From Beroe ovata (taxonomy: Eukaryota > Ctenophora > Nuda > Beroida > Beroidae): a stretch of 30,957 nucleotides of DNA. Made by a program: the position numbers and the translations under genes. The notes under the pieces were generated by a model. It ran no database searches and was not told the DNA's origin. It was given only the letters and a program-made list of their open reading frames with translations. The stretch is from the NCBI GenBank assembly GCA_946803715.1, contig CAMPET010000054.1, forward strand, positions 19,442-50,398. Reading direction: 5' to 3'. Of the stretch, positions 8,826 through 20,800 are shown piece after piece. Numbering within the stretch: the stretch's first letter is position 1; every line of letters begins with the position of its first letter.

Positions 8826-11800
8826 GTGAGTTGGACGGGTCTCACAGTCTTTGAGGTGTAGTCGTCGAGCATTGGCTCCCGTAAATAGATAAACAGATGA
8901 GCAAGTACCCATTCTTAGCTTGGTTCAAAATTTAAAACACTCCAAGTCATAAACATGAGCCGATTATCATACCTATCTAAATATCATTGTGTCTAATACG
9001 AATATATGAATGGAAAATTAAAAGGTCAGAAAACGAAAAGGGGACAACATCAAGCTTAAAAGTTCATCATGTGTTAATACGTTCATGTCCACTATTAGAT
9101 CTTGAGTCCACTAATGGCTGCAGCCAACTCGTCCACATCCCACAGTACTATTTTACCGTCCTGTCCCGCGGACGAGAACTGTTTCACCTTGTCTCCCTCG
9201 ATCCTCGTAGCTCTCAGCTCCACAATTGCGTTCTGATGCGTTGTATCCAGCTTACTATCGTCCTCCTTGTCCCCAGTTCTGTCCATCTGTTGGAACCTTG
9301 CCATGGCACTCATACCACCTGCCTTCTTCTTCGCCTTGACATCGAGCCGAGCTCCGAACACGACATCCTGGCCGACTACGTTGTACAGCGAGGGGACGTT
9401 GTCGTGTCCCGCGCAAACCATGGCAGTCTCAGACAGAAACAGGACAGTGGACAGAGGGAGTGTGCTCACCAAACACCGGTATACCTTGTCCATGCTGCCC
9501 ATGTCCACCACATTGACGGAGGAGTCGTGTGATACCCATGCCAGCCTGTCCCCAGAGGGAGAGAACTTCACGCCATGGACCCATCCCTCACTTGTGTCGA
9601 ACTCAGCTAACAGGGTGGAAAACTTGCTCAGTTTGGGCATCCATCCAGACGTCACGGGCTTGTCATCCAGCTCCTTGAGTGCTGCAGAGAAAACACGGCA
9701 CTTGAAGTCACAGCTCCCCACAGCGAGCAGGTAGTTGTTGGGATGCCAGTCAATGCACAAGATGGTGGACCGGATCGGCTTCTTGATGTGCTTGCTCACC
9801 CACCAGTCTGGTTCCTCCTCGTAGTAGCAGATACTCAGTATCCTAGCTCCACTACCCACGGCAAACCTATCCTCTGACGGTGACCACCTCACCACAGTGG
9901 CTGCCCTATCTATCCGGAGTAGGACTAGAGTGGGCGTCCACTCGCCCGTCTCGGCGTTCTCGTTCCACACATAGGCGTTACGGTCACCCGAACATGTGAC
10001 TATACGGTTAGTACGGGGTGCCCAATCGACACTCTTCACCCTCTCTATGTGCTTCTTCAGCTCCTTGTCCTTGGTGTAGCTACCCTTTGAGTCCCGCTTG
10101 TAGATGTAGAATATGGGCGTGGTATCGCTTACCACTATCCGACTCATGTCATCATTGTAAGCATGCCCACTGATAGGGCCCGTCAGTAGTTGCTGAAATT
10201 TTTGCAGGGGTTAGAAATTGTTAGTACGTGTTTTTGTGGCTACCTCATTTTATTTGCAGACATGAAAATTCAATAATATGGTAATTTTTATGCAAAAAGG
10301 TCACTTTTCCGGTGCAATAATATAATGGACTAAAGTGGCCACCTGGCAAAATGAAATCTGCCACCGACAATTTTTCCTGCTCTGCTTCTCGGAAAGTCAT
10401 CATTTCTAAGAATCTCATGAATGTACCTGTTCTTTCTTGGTAGCCATGGACTCTGTTCAGTCAACACAGCAGTGGTTTCAATTCAGTAGTTCCTAGTGGG
10501 AGAAAATGTGTGTGTGTGTGTGTGAGTACAGTGTGTGTGTGTACTTGTGTATGTGTGTGCTTGTGTATGTGTGTGTTGGTGCGTCTGTGCGTGTGTGTGC
10601 GCGTGTGTGTTTGTGCGTGTGTTGGTGTGCAGTGAAAGGATGAACTACGCTGGTAATAGGAAATTGTCAACTTCATTGAAAGATTCAAATCAAGCTCAAA
10701 GCTGCTGGCTGCACGCAGCTGAGGGCGAACACAATCTACCAAACATAATATGAGATAGCACAGATTCTCGATATGAGACTTATCTGTTCAGTGTAACTCT
10801 ACACCCGGCAACACACTGCTTAGATAAGCTCCATTTGAGTAGATCACGTGGTGGCCAAATTGCAACCATGTGATTTCTAATTGCAGGAGAGTCTTATCAG
10901 TTGTGTGAAGGGCCGACTTTTCGCCATAGTCGGTAGTCTCTTTGAAAAAACGGCATTGCAAAAGCTGAAACCTGAACATTTAATGACTCCACAACAAGGG
11001 AAAATTTTCACCTATATAGGCAAACCTCATTTCAGGCACCTCGCCAGAGCTCACCTGGAGTGCACCACTTGACACCACTCTTGACACTACTTCAACCCTC
11101 AAACTTGACACCCTTGGTCTCTTCCCCGTGTCTGTAAAAGCGGATAATCGGCTCCAGCTCCCCGAGAGTGTACACGTGAACTTCCTTGTGGTGGACCAGG
11201 AATTTGAGGTGTCAATGTTTGAGGTGGTGTCAAGTACCGGCACTCAGCTGGATATGGCAGGCGTGCGGTATCTCCTGAGCGGAGACGAGGTGGAGTTTTC
11301 TGCTCTCATAACCGGAGGTTTGCGGAGCAGCCATAGAAACTTCATAATACAGGGTGTGTCAAAAAAAGTGGACAAAAGTNTCAACTTCATTGAAAGATTC
11401 AAATCAAGCTCAAGGCAGCTGGCTGCACGCAGCTGAGGGCAAACACAATCTACCAAACATAATATGAGATAGCACAGATTCTCGATACGAGACTTATCTG
11501 TTCAGTGTAACTCTACACCCCGTAACACACTGCTTAGATAAGCTGCATTTGAGTAGATCACGTGGTGGCCAAATTGCAACCATGCGATTTCTAATTGCAG
11601 GAGAGTCTTATCAGTTGTGTGAAGGGCCGACTGCCTTTTCGCCATAGTCGGTAGTCTCTTTGAGAAAACGGCATTGCAAAAGCTGAAACTCCACAACAAG
11701 GGAGAATTTTCACCTATATAGGCAAACCTCATTTCAGGCACCTCGCCAGAGTTCACCTGGAGTGCACCACTTGACACCACTCTTGACACTACTTCAGCCC

Positions 11801-14800
11801 TCAAACTTGACACCCTTGGTCTCTTCTCCGTGTCTGTAAAAGCGGATAATCTGCTCCAGCTCCCCGAGAGTGTACACGTGAACATCCTGGTGGTGGACCA
11901 GGAATTTGAGGTGTCAATGTTTGAGGTGGTGTCAAGTACCGGCAATCAGCTGGATATGGCAGGCGTGCGGTATCTCCTGAGCGGAGATGAGGTGGAGTTT
12001 TCTGCTCTCATAACCGGAGGTTTGCGGAGCTGCCATAGAAACTTCATAATATCTCGTTTTTCAGAACTATACAGTTAGCACGTTTGATCTTTATCTTCGC
12101 AGATCACGTACATTTATTCTAGGTACAACCCTGACATTAGAGCTCTTTTTCAACTCTTCGGATCAGAAGACACTTGGCACAGATGTTAACAACAAAGACT
12201 CCAAATTTACCCCCTCCTTCTCCTACTCCTATACTTCTGCTCAGTCTCCTGTCACTCCTCGTCTTTGTGTCAGCAACTCACTTGACACCACTTGTGTGAA
12301 CTTTTCAGTACCTCTCACTGTATTAACACCGGTGTCAAAGCCCATCATTGTGGTACAGCAATATGTCGAGAGGGGTACAGTGGGCAACGTACTCGCGGAT
12401 GTAAACGCGGAGAATTACTTCTGGACGGAAAACACCCCGAAAAGAGAAATGGTGATGGCTGACACCGGTTTTGCGTTTGAGGATGATTCTATTGTTGGAA
12501 AGTCAAATCAGAACTTTAGTGTGTACTTTAGCGAGGTTGGGGAAGTGACATTCGGCCTGTATGTGTACAACTTGTTGAGTTGGGACTATACCGAGAAAAC
12601 AGTGTTTGTAGAACTGATTCTGGGTGATGTTCCGGTGCAACTAACCCCGGCAAAACACATAAAAACTGGTGATGCTCTGAGTGTAGTTGTGGAGTGTGTA
12701 CCGTCCATCACACACCATGTGAAAATCAGTGTCGGTGGCCTTGACACCACTTACCAATGTTCAAAACAGCTACTCAAACACTTGACACAATTTGATTCGC
12801 CCGGTGTCCATTCTATAGTTGTGACTACTTTCAACAACATCAGCTCCTCGGATAAAACATACACAGTGGTGGCCCAAGACCCGGTGTCGATTGATTTCGG
12901 TGTCAACACATTGGGCTTGACACCACCCCACGCAGTCGCTGTAGACAGCACAGTCAGTTTCATTGCCACGGCAAACATGCCGTTCATACCGTACTCCGAC
13001 TTGACGGTTTCCTGGCGGATTGACACGATTGATATGAAGAGTGAGGAGCTTGTGTCTGGAAAACTGGTGGCAGTGGTTTCATCCTTTTCACACACTTTCA
13101 ACGAGGTACAGGAGGATTTTCAATTGACACTTTAGCTTCCGGAATCATTGATCATTCTCCCGGAGAAATTTTTCTACCCCCTGATCAGTTTAGTAATTCA
13201 CTGTGCCCAATAACCATCAGGTTGGACCACACGACATAGCGTGCTGTGTTCACAACATGGTCAGCGAGGACTGTGCCCGCATAGAGTTCAAGGTGATGAC
13301 ACCTGTGTCAGACTTGGTGCTGACATACTCCAACTCTTCATACGACATAGCACCTGGACAGGTGGCACATATCCGTGTCAGTGTCAAGGAGGGCAGTGAC
13401 GTACGGGTGACGGGTGACATTCAGGGTCTTAGCGTCCCTGTTGGGATTAGGTGAGTGTGCATGTGCATTTCCGGTTATAACTCCGTCTTGAGACCACGTG
13501 ACACCCAATCACTAACACAACACAGTAACAAGCAGGGGACGCTAAAACACAAGTTTCCGTCCGCTGGTGTCTATGCAGTGTCAGTGACAGCAGCTAACGA
13601 TATCTCCTCTACTACTAAACATCTCCCATCGTACATCTACGTGCAGATTCCAGTCCGTGATGTTCGTGTACTCGACTTCTCACCAATCAGTCAGGTAACG
13701 ATCCTTAAAATTCGCGTGATGCTGACATGATACTAAATGCCTACTATAAATGCCTACTATGATACCAAATGCCTACTATAACAACCAAGACGGATCGCTC
13801 GACATGTTTATCGAAAATTCGTTCTTTACTCCGATACATGGTTAACATTCCCATCACGTGTCTGATAACACAGGAGCTGGACGAGAGTACCCTAACAACG
13901 GAGCAAGTCCACGTGACAGTGTACATCGGGAGCGGAACTAACACTACCGTGCGGTGTGATTTCGGGGAGGATACCAGTTCGGTGATCACTGTAGAGGGTC
14001 ACCATACCCCTTATAATGGGGCTGTCACTGATGGGTTCGTCGCACAGTTATTCGCCGGGGGAACTCGGATTTGACTGTGATAGTACCCAAGTGTTCATTA
14101 AGAACACGTGTTTTTCAAATAGGAACTAAATTATAGATGAAGATCATGCACATAAGATGGGAATCGCTTCTTTCTCCATGATTATGTCACGGAAGTGGCA
14201 CACATTCCCTATGACTCAACGCCCCCATATTGTCACAGGAATCAGACAATCGCATGCAGCTACCAATACAAGAGCACTGGAGTGTTTCCCACGAGTGTGC
14301 GAGTGTTCAACAGTATCGGATACCATGACATCCCATCTGTATCACTACCGGTGTTCACTGTGGAGGTTCCCATAGAGGACTCCTTCATCAATGTACCCGA
14401 TACCATCATCCTGAACCAACCACTCACTCTCTTCTACTCCCTGGTAGCTGGTTCAAATGTGGACCACGAGTGGTACATTGACGGACAACTCTACACCAGT
14501 GACGTGTACCAGCCTCAGTATGAGGGAGTTGTGAACATTACTCTGAGTCTATCAAACAACTTGGACAGTGTGACTCTAACCAAAATCGTCCACGTGGAGT
14601 CGGAATTGGAGTCCGTTGAGCTGCACAAGAACTTGGCAAACTTCCACAAGTTGCACGACGTTGTCGAGTTGGACCTGGCACTGAGCCCAGTATCACAACA
14701 CAATGTGCAGTATAGGGTGGGCATGGGTGATGGCACTGTGTACACCACACCCCGTGTTTCCCATCAATATGATGATATCGGGGTGTACACAATCCTGATC

Positions 14801-17800
14801 TCCGCAGAGAACACCATCTCCCGTGTATCGCTGGAAAAAGAGTTGCACGTGCAAGATGAGATACTGCGCGTCATGATACGCGGCACTCTCATGCTCCTCC
14901 CCATGCGACTATCTACTTTCTACGCAGAGGTGTACAAGAGATCCACATTCCAGCTGGAGGAGAATGTCAGCTACCAGTGGAGGGTGGATGGCGTGATACA
15001 GGAACAAAACGCTCCTGATATCAGTATCTTGTTGGAGGAGGTGGGAACTCACGAACTGACACTTAGTGTCTCCAATGTAGTCAGCTCGCAGAGTGTCACT
15101 GAGACACTAGTGGTTGCCAGTACCGACACCTGCCCTCCGCCCGAGGCGAGAATTGTCGGAGATGGCGACATCGTGGTCAGCACTTCCGACCAGGTCTCCC
15201 TCGAGGCGGTTGTGACGTCGAAATGTGACAGTCGGCATGACATATCCTGGTCAATCCTGACTCTTGACCGTGATCTCATTGCTAATTTCAGCGACACACG
15301 GTCCAAGTCCCTGGCATTTCCAGGGGCAATGTTGGACCCTGGCCAATATATCGTGAGAGTTGTTGTGTTTGTGGTGGGAGTACCGGATCTGTACGGGTCA
15401 CATGAGGTTCTCCTAACTGTGGATGCAGTCCATATCATACCTATCTTCAACTATCCTACCTTCACCACAACCAACACACGCGAAGTGCTGCAACTATCCC
15501 TCATCGATAGTATAATCATCACTAAAAACAAGACTATCGCTGACTTTGCCATTTCCTGGTCGTGTCAATTTGAACCCGTCCCTGTGGCGTATGACCCGTG
15601 TGAGTTTGTAGAAACTGCAGCTGGTCCCAAGCTGTCAGTGAATTTCAATGAATCGGGACTAGCTCGGATCAGTGCAATGATAACTCTGCCAGCTGATGGT
15701 GACAAGGTAACAGCTGTCCCAGAAATAGTGATCAACGTTACCAACTACATTGTACCGATAGTCAAAATAGCGGTGGAGAACATTCATCAGCTGACAGTTG
15801 ATGACAGGATTGTCGCATCATTGGCATGTCATGACAGAGGGGTGCCTTGTTTCCAGCCGTCAATCTATTGGCAAGTTTCCAGAATTTCTCGAGTAGCGTG
15901 TGATGGAGCACAGAGCCTATCAGATAGTCCCTTCACATTGACATCTGAGATGACCACCACCGGACTAACTCAGACTAACCTGGTGGTTAAGGGCGGGGTT
16001 TTCGCACCGGGGACCACCTACAAGTTGGAGGGGTGTGTGTGGAAGGGAGTGTGTGGTGGAGAGCTCCTAGACTTCCCTTGCGGACCCACTGGCGGACGAT
16101 GCCAAGTTGGACTTGTGGAAGGTGAGAAGTTTGTGGATGTCCAATGTGTAATGATGTAAAAATCAGTCGGGTACTTGTTCATATCCATCATGCTGATTCC
16201 TGATTCCTGCAGGTCATTTGGTTGAAATATCCTGTTCGGGTTGGATGTCATCCCATGGTCAGCTGTCATACCACGTGACATACCAGTCTGATCCGTTTCC
16301 CGTGGTAACGTACAGTGGTCCCATGGCAACTGCCAGGTTCGTTCTCCCTGCCGGACAACAGACTGTGATGGTTGATGTACTGGATAGTATTGGGGCTAAA
16401 ACCAGTGTTGTACCTGTTACTCTAGATGTGCCCAGGTATTTTGACATCACATGGCAACGATTGACCAAAGATGCGACTAATGAAAATGTTCTTAAATTTT
16501 CTTCGTCTCACATATCCATAGAAAGTTCTCACAGTTTCTCATTCCTCAGCCACCCAGAAACTTCCCTTGACACACACTCGTTACTCAACGACAACGAGTA
16601 TCAACTTGTACTGCAGATGATCAATTCAGACCTCGAGAGGTGAGGTGCTCTCACACGGAATAAATCGGTCTTTTATCAAGTGACTACAACATTTTGTTAC
16701 CTGATAATCGGTGTTATACTTTTGTAACACTCATGCGTTGCAAAACGTGTAACACAGCATGTGTTACAGCACCCATGACGACGCTAACTCGTGGTACGAA
16801 GAGTTGAGGGAGGTGTTGGATGGGATGAACAACCCCCGCGATATTGACACCTACCTCACAACACTGGGATCCACTGTAGCTAACTTCCTCACTGTGTACT
16901 CTGACCAGGTAACTCCTTGAGGATTTAATAATCCCAATAATGGGGACTTGAGTATAACGTGATCGTGGGTCCTCTCCAGTGGCGAGTGTCCGCTATAGAT
17001 GGTACCGGAAAGAAATTTAATCCGGCCTATGAAATAAGATTAATCGGAAATATTCCTATTTTGTTAACAATAAGGAGTGATAATAAACGCGCGATTAACT
17101 CGCTCAGGATGGTGTGACGATGTTTATCGATTTTCTGGAGATGTTGCTTGTTTTCCTACAAGATGTCCTAGCTGGACAATATGATCTTCCCAGCAACTCC
17201 CTTGATGTGATCCTGGACCTTACCAACAAGTTGCTAAATCTCACGCAGCAACTGTGAGTTATTCCCCGTGTGTGTGACGTTTTTATATTAGATGAGAGAT
17301 GTGACTGTAACTCACTTTTAAGAACTTGTTTTTAGTGTTGATTAAGTCTTACAGGCCTAATGTCTCTGACGTGAAATTTATTCCTTAAACCGTGTCCTGA
17401 GGCATTGCTAAAGTGTTACATATTCGGCATGCCTCTGACTTGACACCTCATATTGTTTTTTTGACACCACCTCCACCGCCATCACCACCTCAGATACGAA
17501 GGTGACCCGTATCTGCCACTGTTCACACGAGCGTACACTTTGAGTGACGAGGTTACTGCTCTACTCCTCACTATACAACTAAACCAGCGAGTAGTCGGAG
17601 AAGATGACATAGTGCGCAAACAGCAGGCTGTCGGTCAGTATCCTGGCATGGATATGAGTGATCAAAATACATGACTCTCTAACTACACAACCTATGATAA
17701 CCACTCAACTAATACATAGTTTATTCGAAGTGATGTGACTCCCTTTGATGATAAATAGGACGAGAAGTGATGTAACGAACATTTTACTGAAGCAATAAAA

Positions 17801-20800
17801 GGAAGCACTGATCTGTTGTAATATTTCAATTCATCTGCCATGAATCATGATCATACACCTGAAGATATTTCACACACCGTGTGACTCCCCCCTCTCAGGT
17901 GTGGTTGGGAGGAAGTTAGGTCGAGCCTCCCTGTCTGGAGAGGTATTCGAGGAGTCGGGGTACAAGTTTACTCTACCCCGGACCCTACAAATCGACCCCA
18001 CCTCCTCGTGTCTCCAGGGTCACATGATCCTGTACGATGAGAGCCCCTACGGTACACTCGACCCTGTCTCCAGTCACGTGAGCTCGCTCACTCTTAGGTA
18101 CCCGTCATGCGTCATCGCTCACGCGAACACACTCAGCATCAAAAATAGTAACGCGTCATCACTCACGCAGCCACTCACGCAATTGTTCAACTCTCTCCCT
18201 CCCTGCGTGATATGATAAGCAAGATGTTAACCCAGTTCACAGATATTGTGATGGATCAGAGATGGAAGTGTCCGATACTGAGGAGGATATTGAAATCACT
18301 CTTCCCATCAATTCAGATACGGTAACTACCCATTTAGTCGTGCGTGTGAGTCGGATAAATGTCCACAGAATGTTGAATTTCGGAATAAAATGAAAACATG
18401 AAATACTGAGAAAAGAGCGAGAACATCCATATTACCTTGTCAAAATTCCTCCATTCCCCGACCATTCAACAATTATCAGAGTGGTACGAAGTCGGTGTAC
18501 AGTGTCTTGACACACAAACGCCTGGATAACTCCACGACACATGAGTATAAGGTGGAGAAGCAAGCAGATGTTCACAGGATTGATATAGCGGAACATGGCG
18601 CTCTATACATACAGGTTTAGTTGTATGCATTGTGTGTGACGTATTTCAAGTAGGTGAAGTGCATTCGTGAAATACCATTTCCTTGATTCACGTGATTCAA
18701 CCTACACGTGTGTTTATCTCGTTGTTTTTGTCAGATAACGTGTATGGACTTGATGACTAACGTGCCGCTTAGTGCCATGGTCGGAGTTGATAGCGTGCCA
18801 AGTGAACAGGACAGGTTGAGATATGGGCTTGTCGAGCGAGAGTCTACAACATCTTTCCACTTTTCGGAGAGAGAGCTTGCTAAGTTTGGTGAGTTTCGTA
18901 TCTATTTCCTTGATTTGAAAACTCTCGTTAAGCATATCTCTTCTAGTTTTAGCCAGTACTAATAACAGCTAAAACTATCTACTCACGCACATGCAGTGTA
19001 ATGCATTGACATGCAGTACATGTATGTGCCACGTGACCAAGTACACACTGTGTACATGACAAGCACGTGTCCTCTCATAACAAGCATTTCGTTCAGTGGA
19101 CGCTGGTGCTCGTGAGATTGTCGTGAGTGTAACAAACTACGAGAATCCTGCACTACCGTACAGCAAGCAAATCCCACCAAACATCAGGAAATACAGTCTC
19201 CAGTACTGGTTTGGGAGGTGTCTCTACAGGTCAGTTGGGGTTAAAGTGTGGATATAAGCTCAGCTTATGCTTAGTGGATTCGCGGTAAGACTTACGATCG
19301 TTAGGCGATTTGATGGATCCTTCATCACAAGTTTTTGGCACAGTCGCACTATCATTATGCGTAGTTGGAAGCCGCGGGTACTTCAATCTGATACGTCAGC
19401 ATCAAAATATGTAAATTTTACGCGCGCGTGCCGCGCGCGCATGCCTATTTGTGCCAGTGAAAGAACCGAATTGGAGGGTTTCGTGCCCTCATATCATGAG
19501 GCTCATAAGCTACTTTTTCAGGACTGACTCTGGTTGGAGTGATGAAGGGTGCAGGAGCAGTGAAGCTAGTAGTCCTACTGAGGCAGTGTGCAAATGCTCG
19601 CATCTTACACTATTCGCTTCAAAACACTTCACTACACCAAATAAACTGGATATCGGATCTATCCTCACTACACGCCGGTAAGAGAATACCCCATTCTTCA
19701 CGCTTTATTCACCAATCCCCACTTTAATCGGTCACTCCTAACCGCCAATCAGGTTGCAAGATGGTCACGTGATACTGACTCTAACATGTGCACTGATGTT
19801 CGTGTACCTGGTGACACTCACTGTGTTTGTCAAGTTGGATATCATGCGGGGCTCTAACTCCAGTGTCATTTACCTCGAGGATAACTATGCCAGGTGACAT
19901 TAGTGAAAGATGCCCGAAAAATGCTATTCGAATATCTTGTTTGCTAGAAGTTGGGTATTCCGTCACCTAATCTGGAGATTTGGATGTGAAATGTGTATCA
20001 CTAACCTCTGTATACCATCCCCGTTTCCTCAGAGATAGACAAGGCTACTTGGTGAGGATAGTGACTGGATCACAGCCCAATGCAGGCACAACAGCCAGGG
20101 TAAGTCGCGCACACTCATAGCCGATCAGTCCAGCTCATTTCCTTCGATGTTACCAATACTGCTATTACATAAGTCTCTGGAAATACCAATATTACAGGTG
20201 AATATCAAGCTGTACGGCAAGCAGAGGGAAAGCCCAGCTCGTCTCCTATCCGCCCAACGGCCCCTCTTCGCAAACAAGTCCCGCGAGTCCTTCGTCATGA
20301 AGTTCCCCACGAGTTTGGGCAAGTTGCACCACATCCACATCTGGCATGATAACTCGGGGAAAGATCCCAGCTGGTTCCTGGAGAATGTAACCATCACCGA
20401 TCTCAACTCAAACAGAACTAGGTGAGATTTGTCACTGCAATGGAGGCAGAGGGGGTACTTCATAGGATTGAGCTATTGTGCGAGCCCTGAATGACGAATG
20501 TAACGTTGGAGTCATCACATCTGAAAGTTATCGAGCTGTTCAGGTATTTCCCATGTCACGAGTGGCTAGCAGTGGAGGAGGGAGATGGTAGTGTAGAGAA
20601 GATGATACCATGCTCCAAGTCTCCATATAAAACAAGGTACATTGCTGCAAAGTAGCAACATTAGAGGGGGAGTAAAACTTGAAGTCTATCCAAGTTAGTG
20701 TCCCACGATCTCGAGGAAATAACTCTCATGTTTTTCAGATGGGATGCGTTTATCAGTAACGCCTCTTTTGCCGAGCACCACCTATGGGGTAGTCTGTTCA

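Noticed and set aside
8987-9734. Plus-strand frames of 155-181 codons across ARPC1
   Set aside because: Antisense shadows of the conserved ARPC1 coding sequence.
10461-10753. Frames of 72-93 codons on both strands
   Set aside because: Generated by the TG microsatellite; products are low-complexity.
13106-13220. Possible frameshift or pseudogene lesion after HTFNE...LTL stop at 13133
   Set aside because: A GTACAG donor at 13106 and CAG acceptor at 13220 remove the stop and join two halves of a PKD strand in frame, so it is an ordinary short intron.
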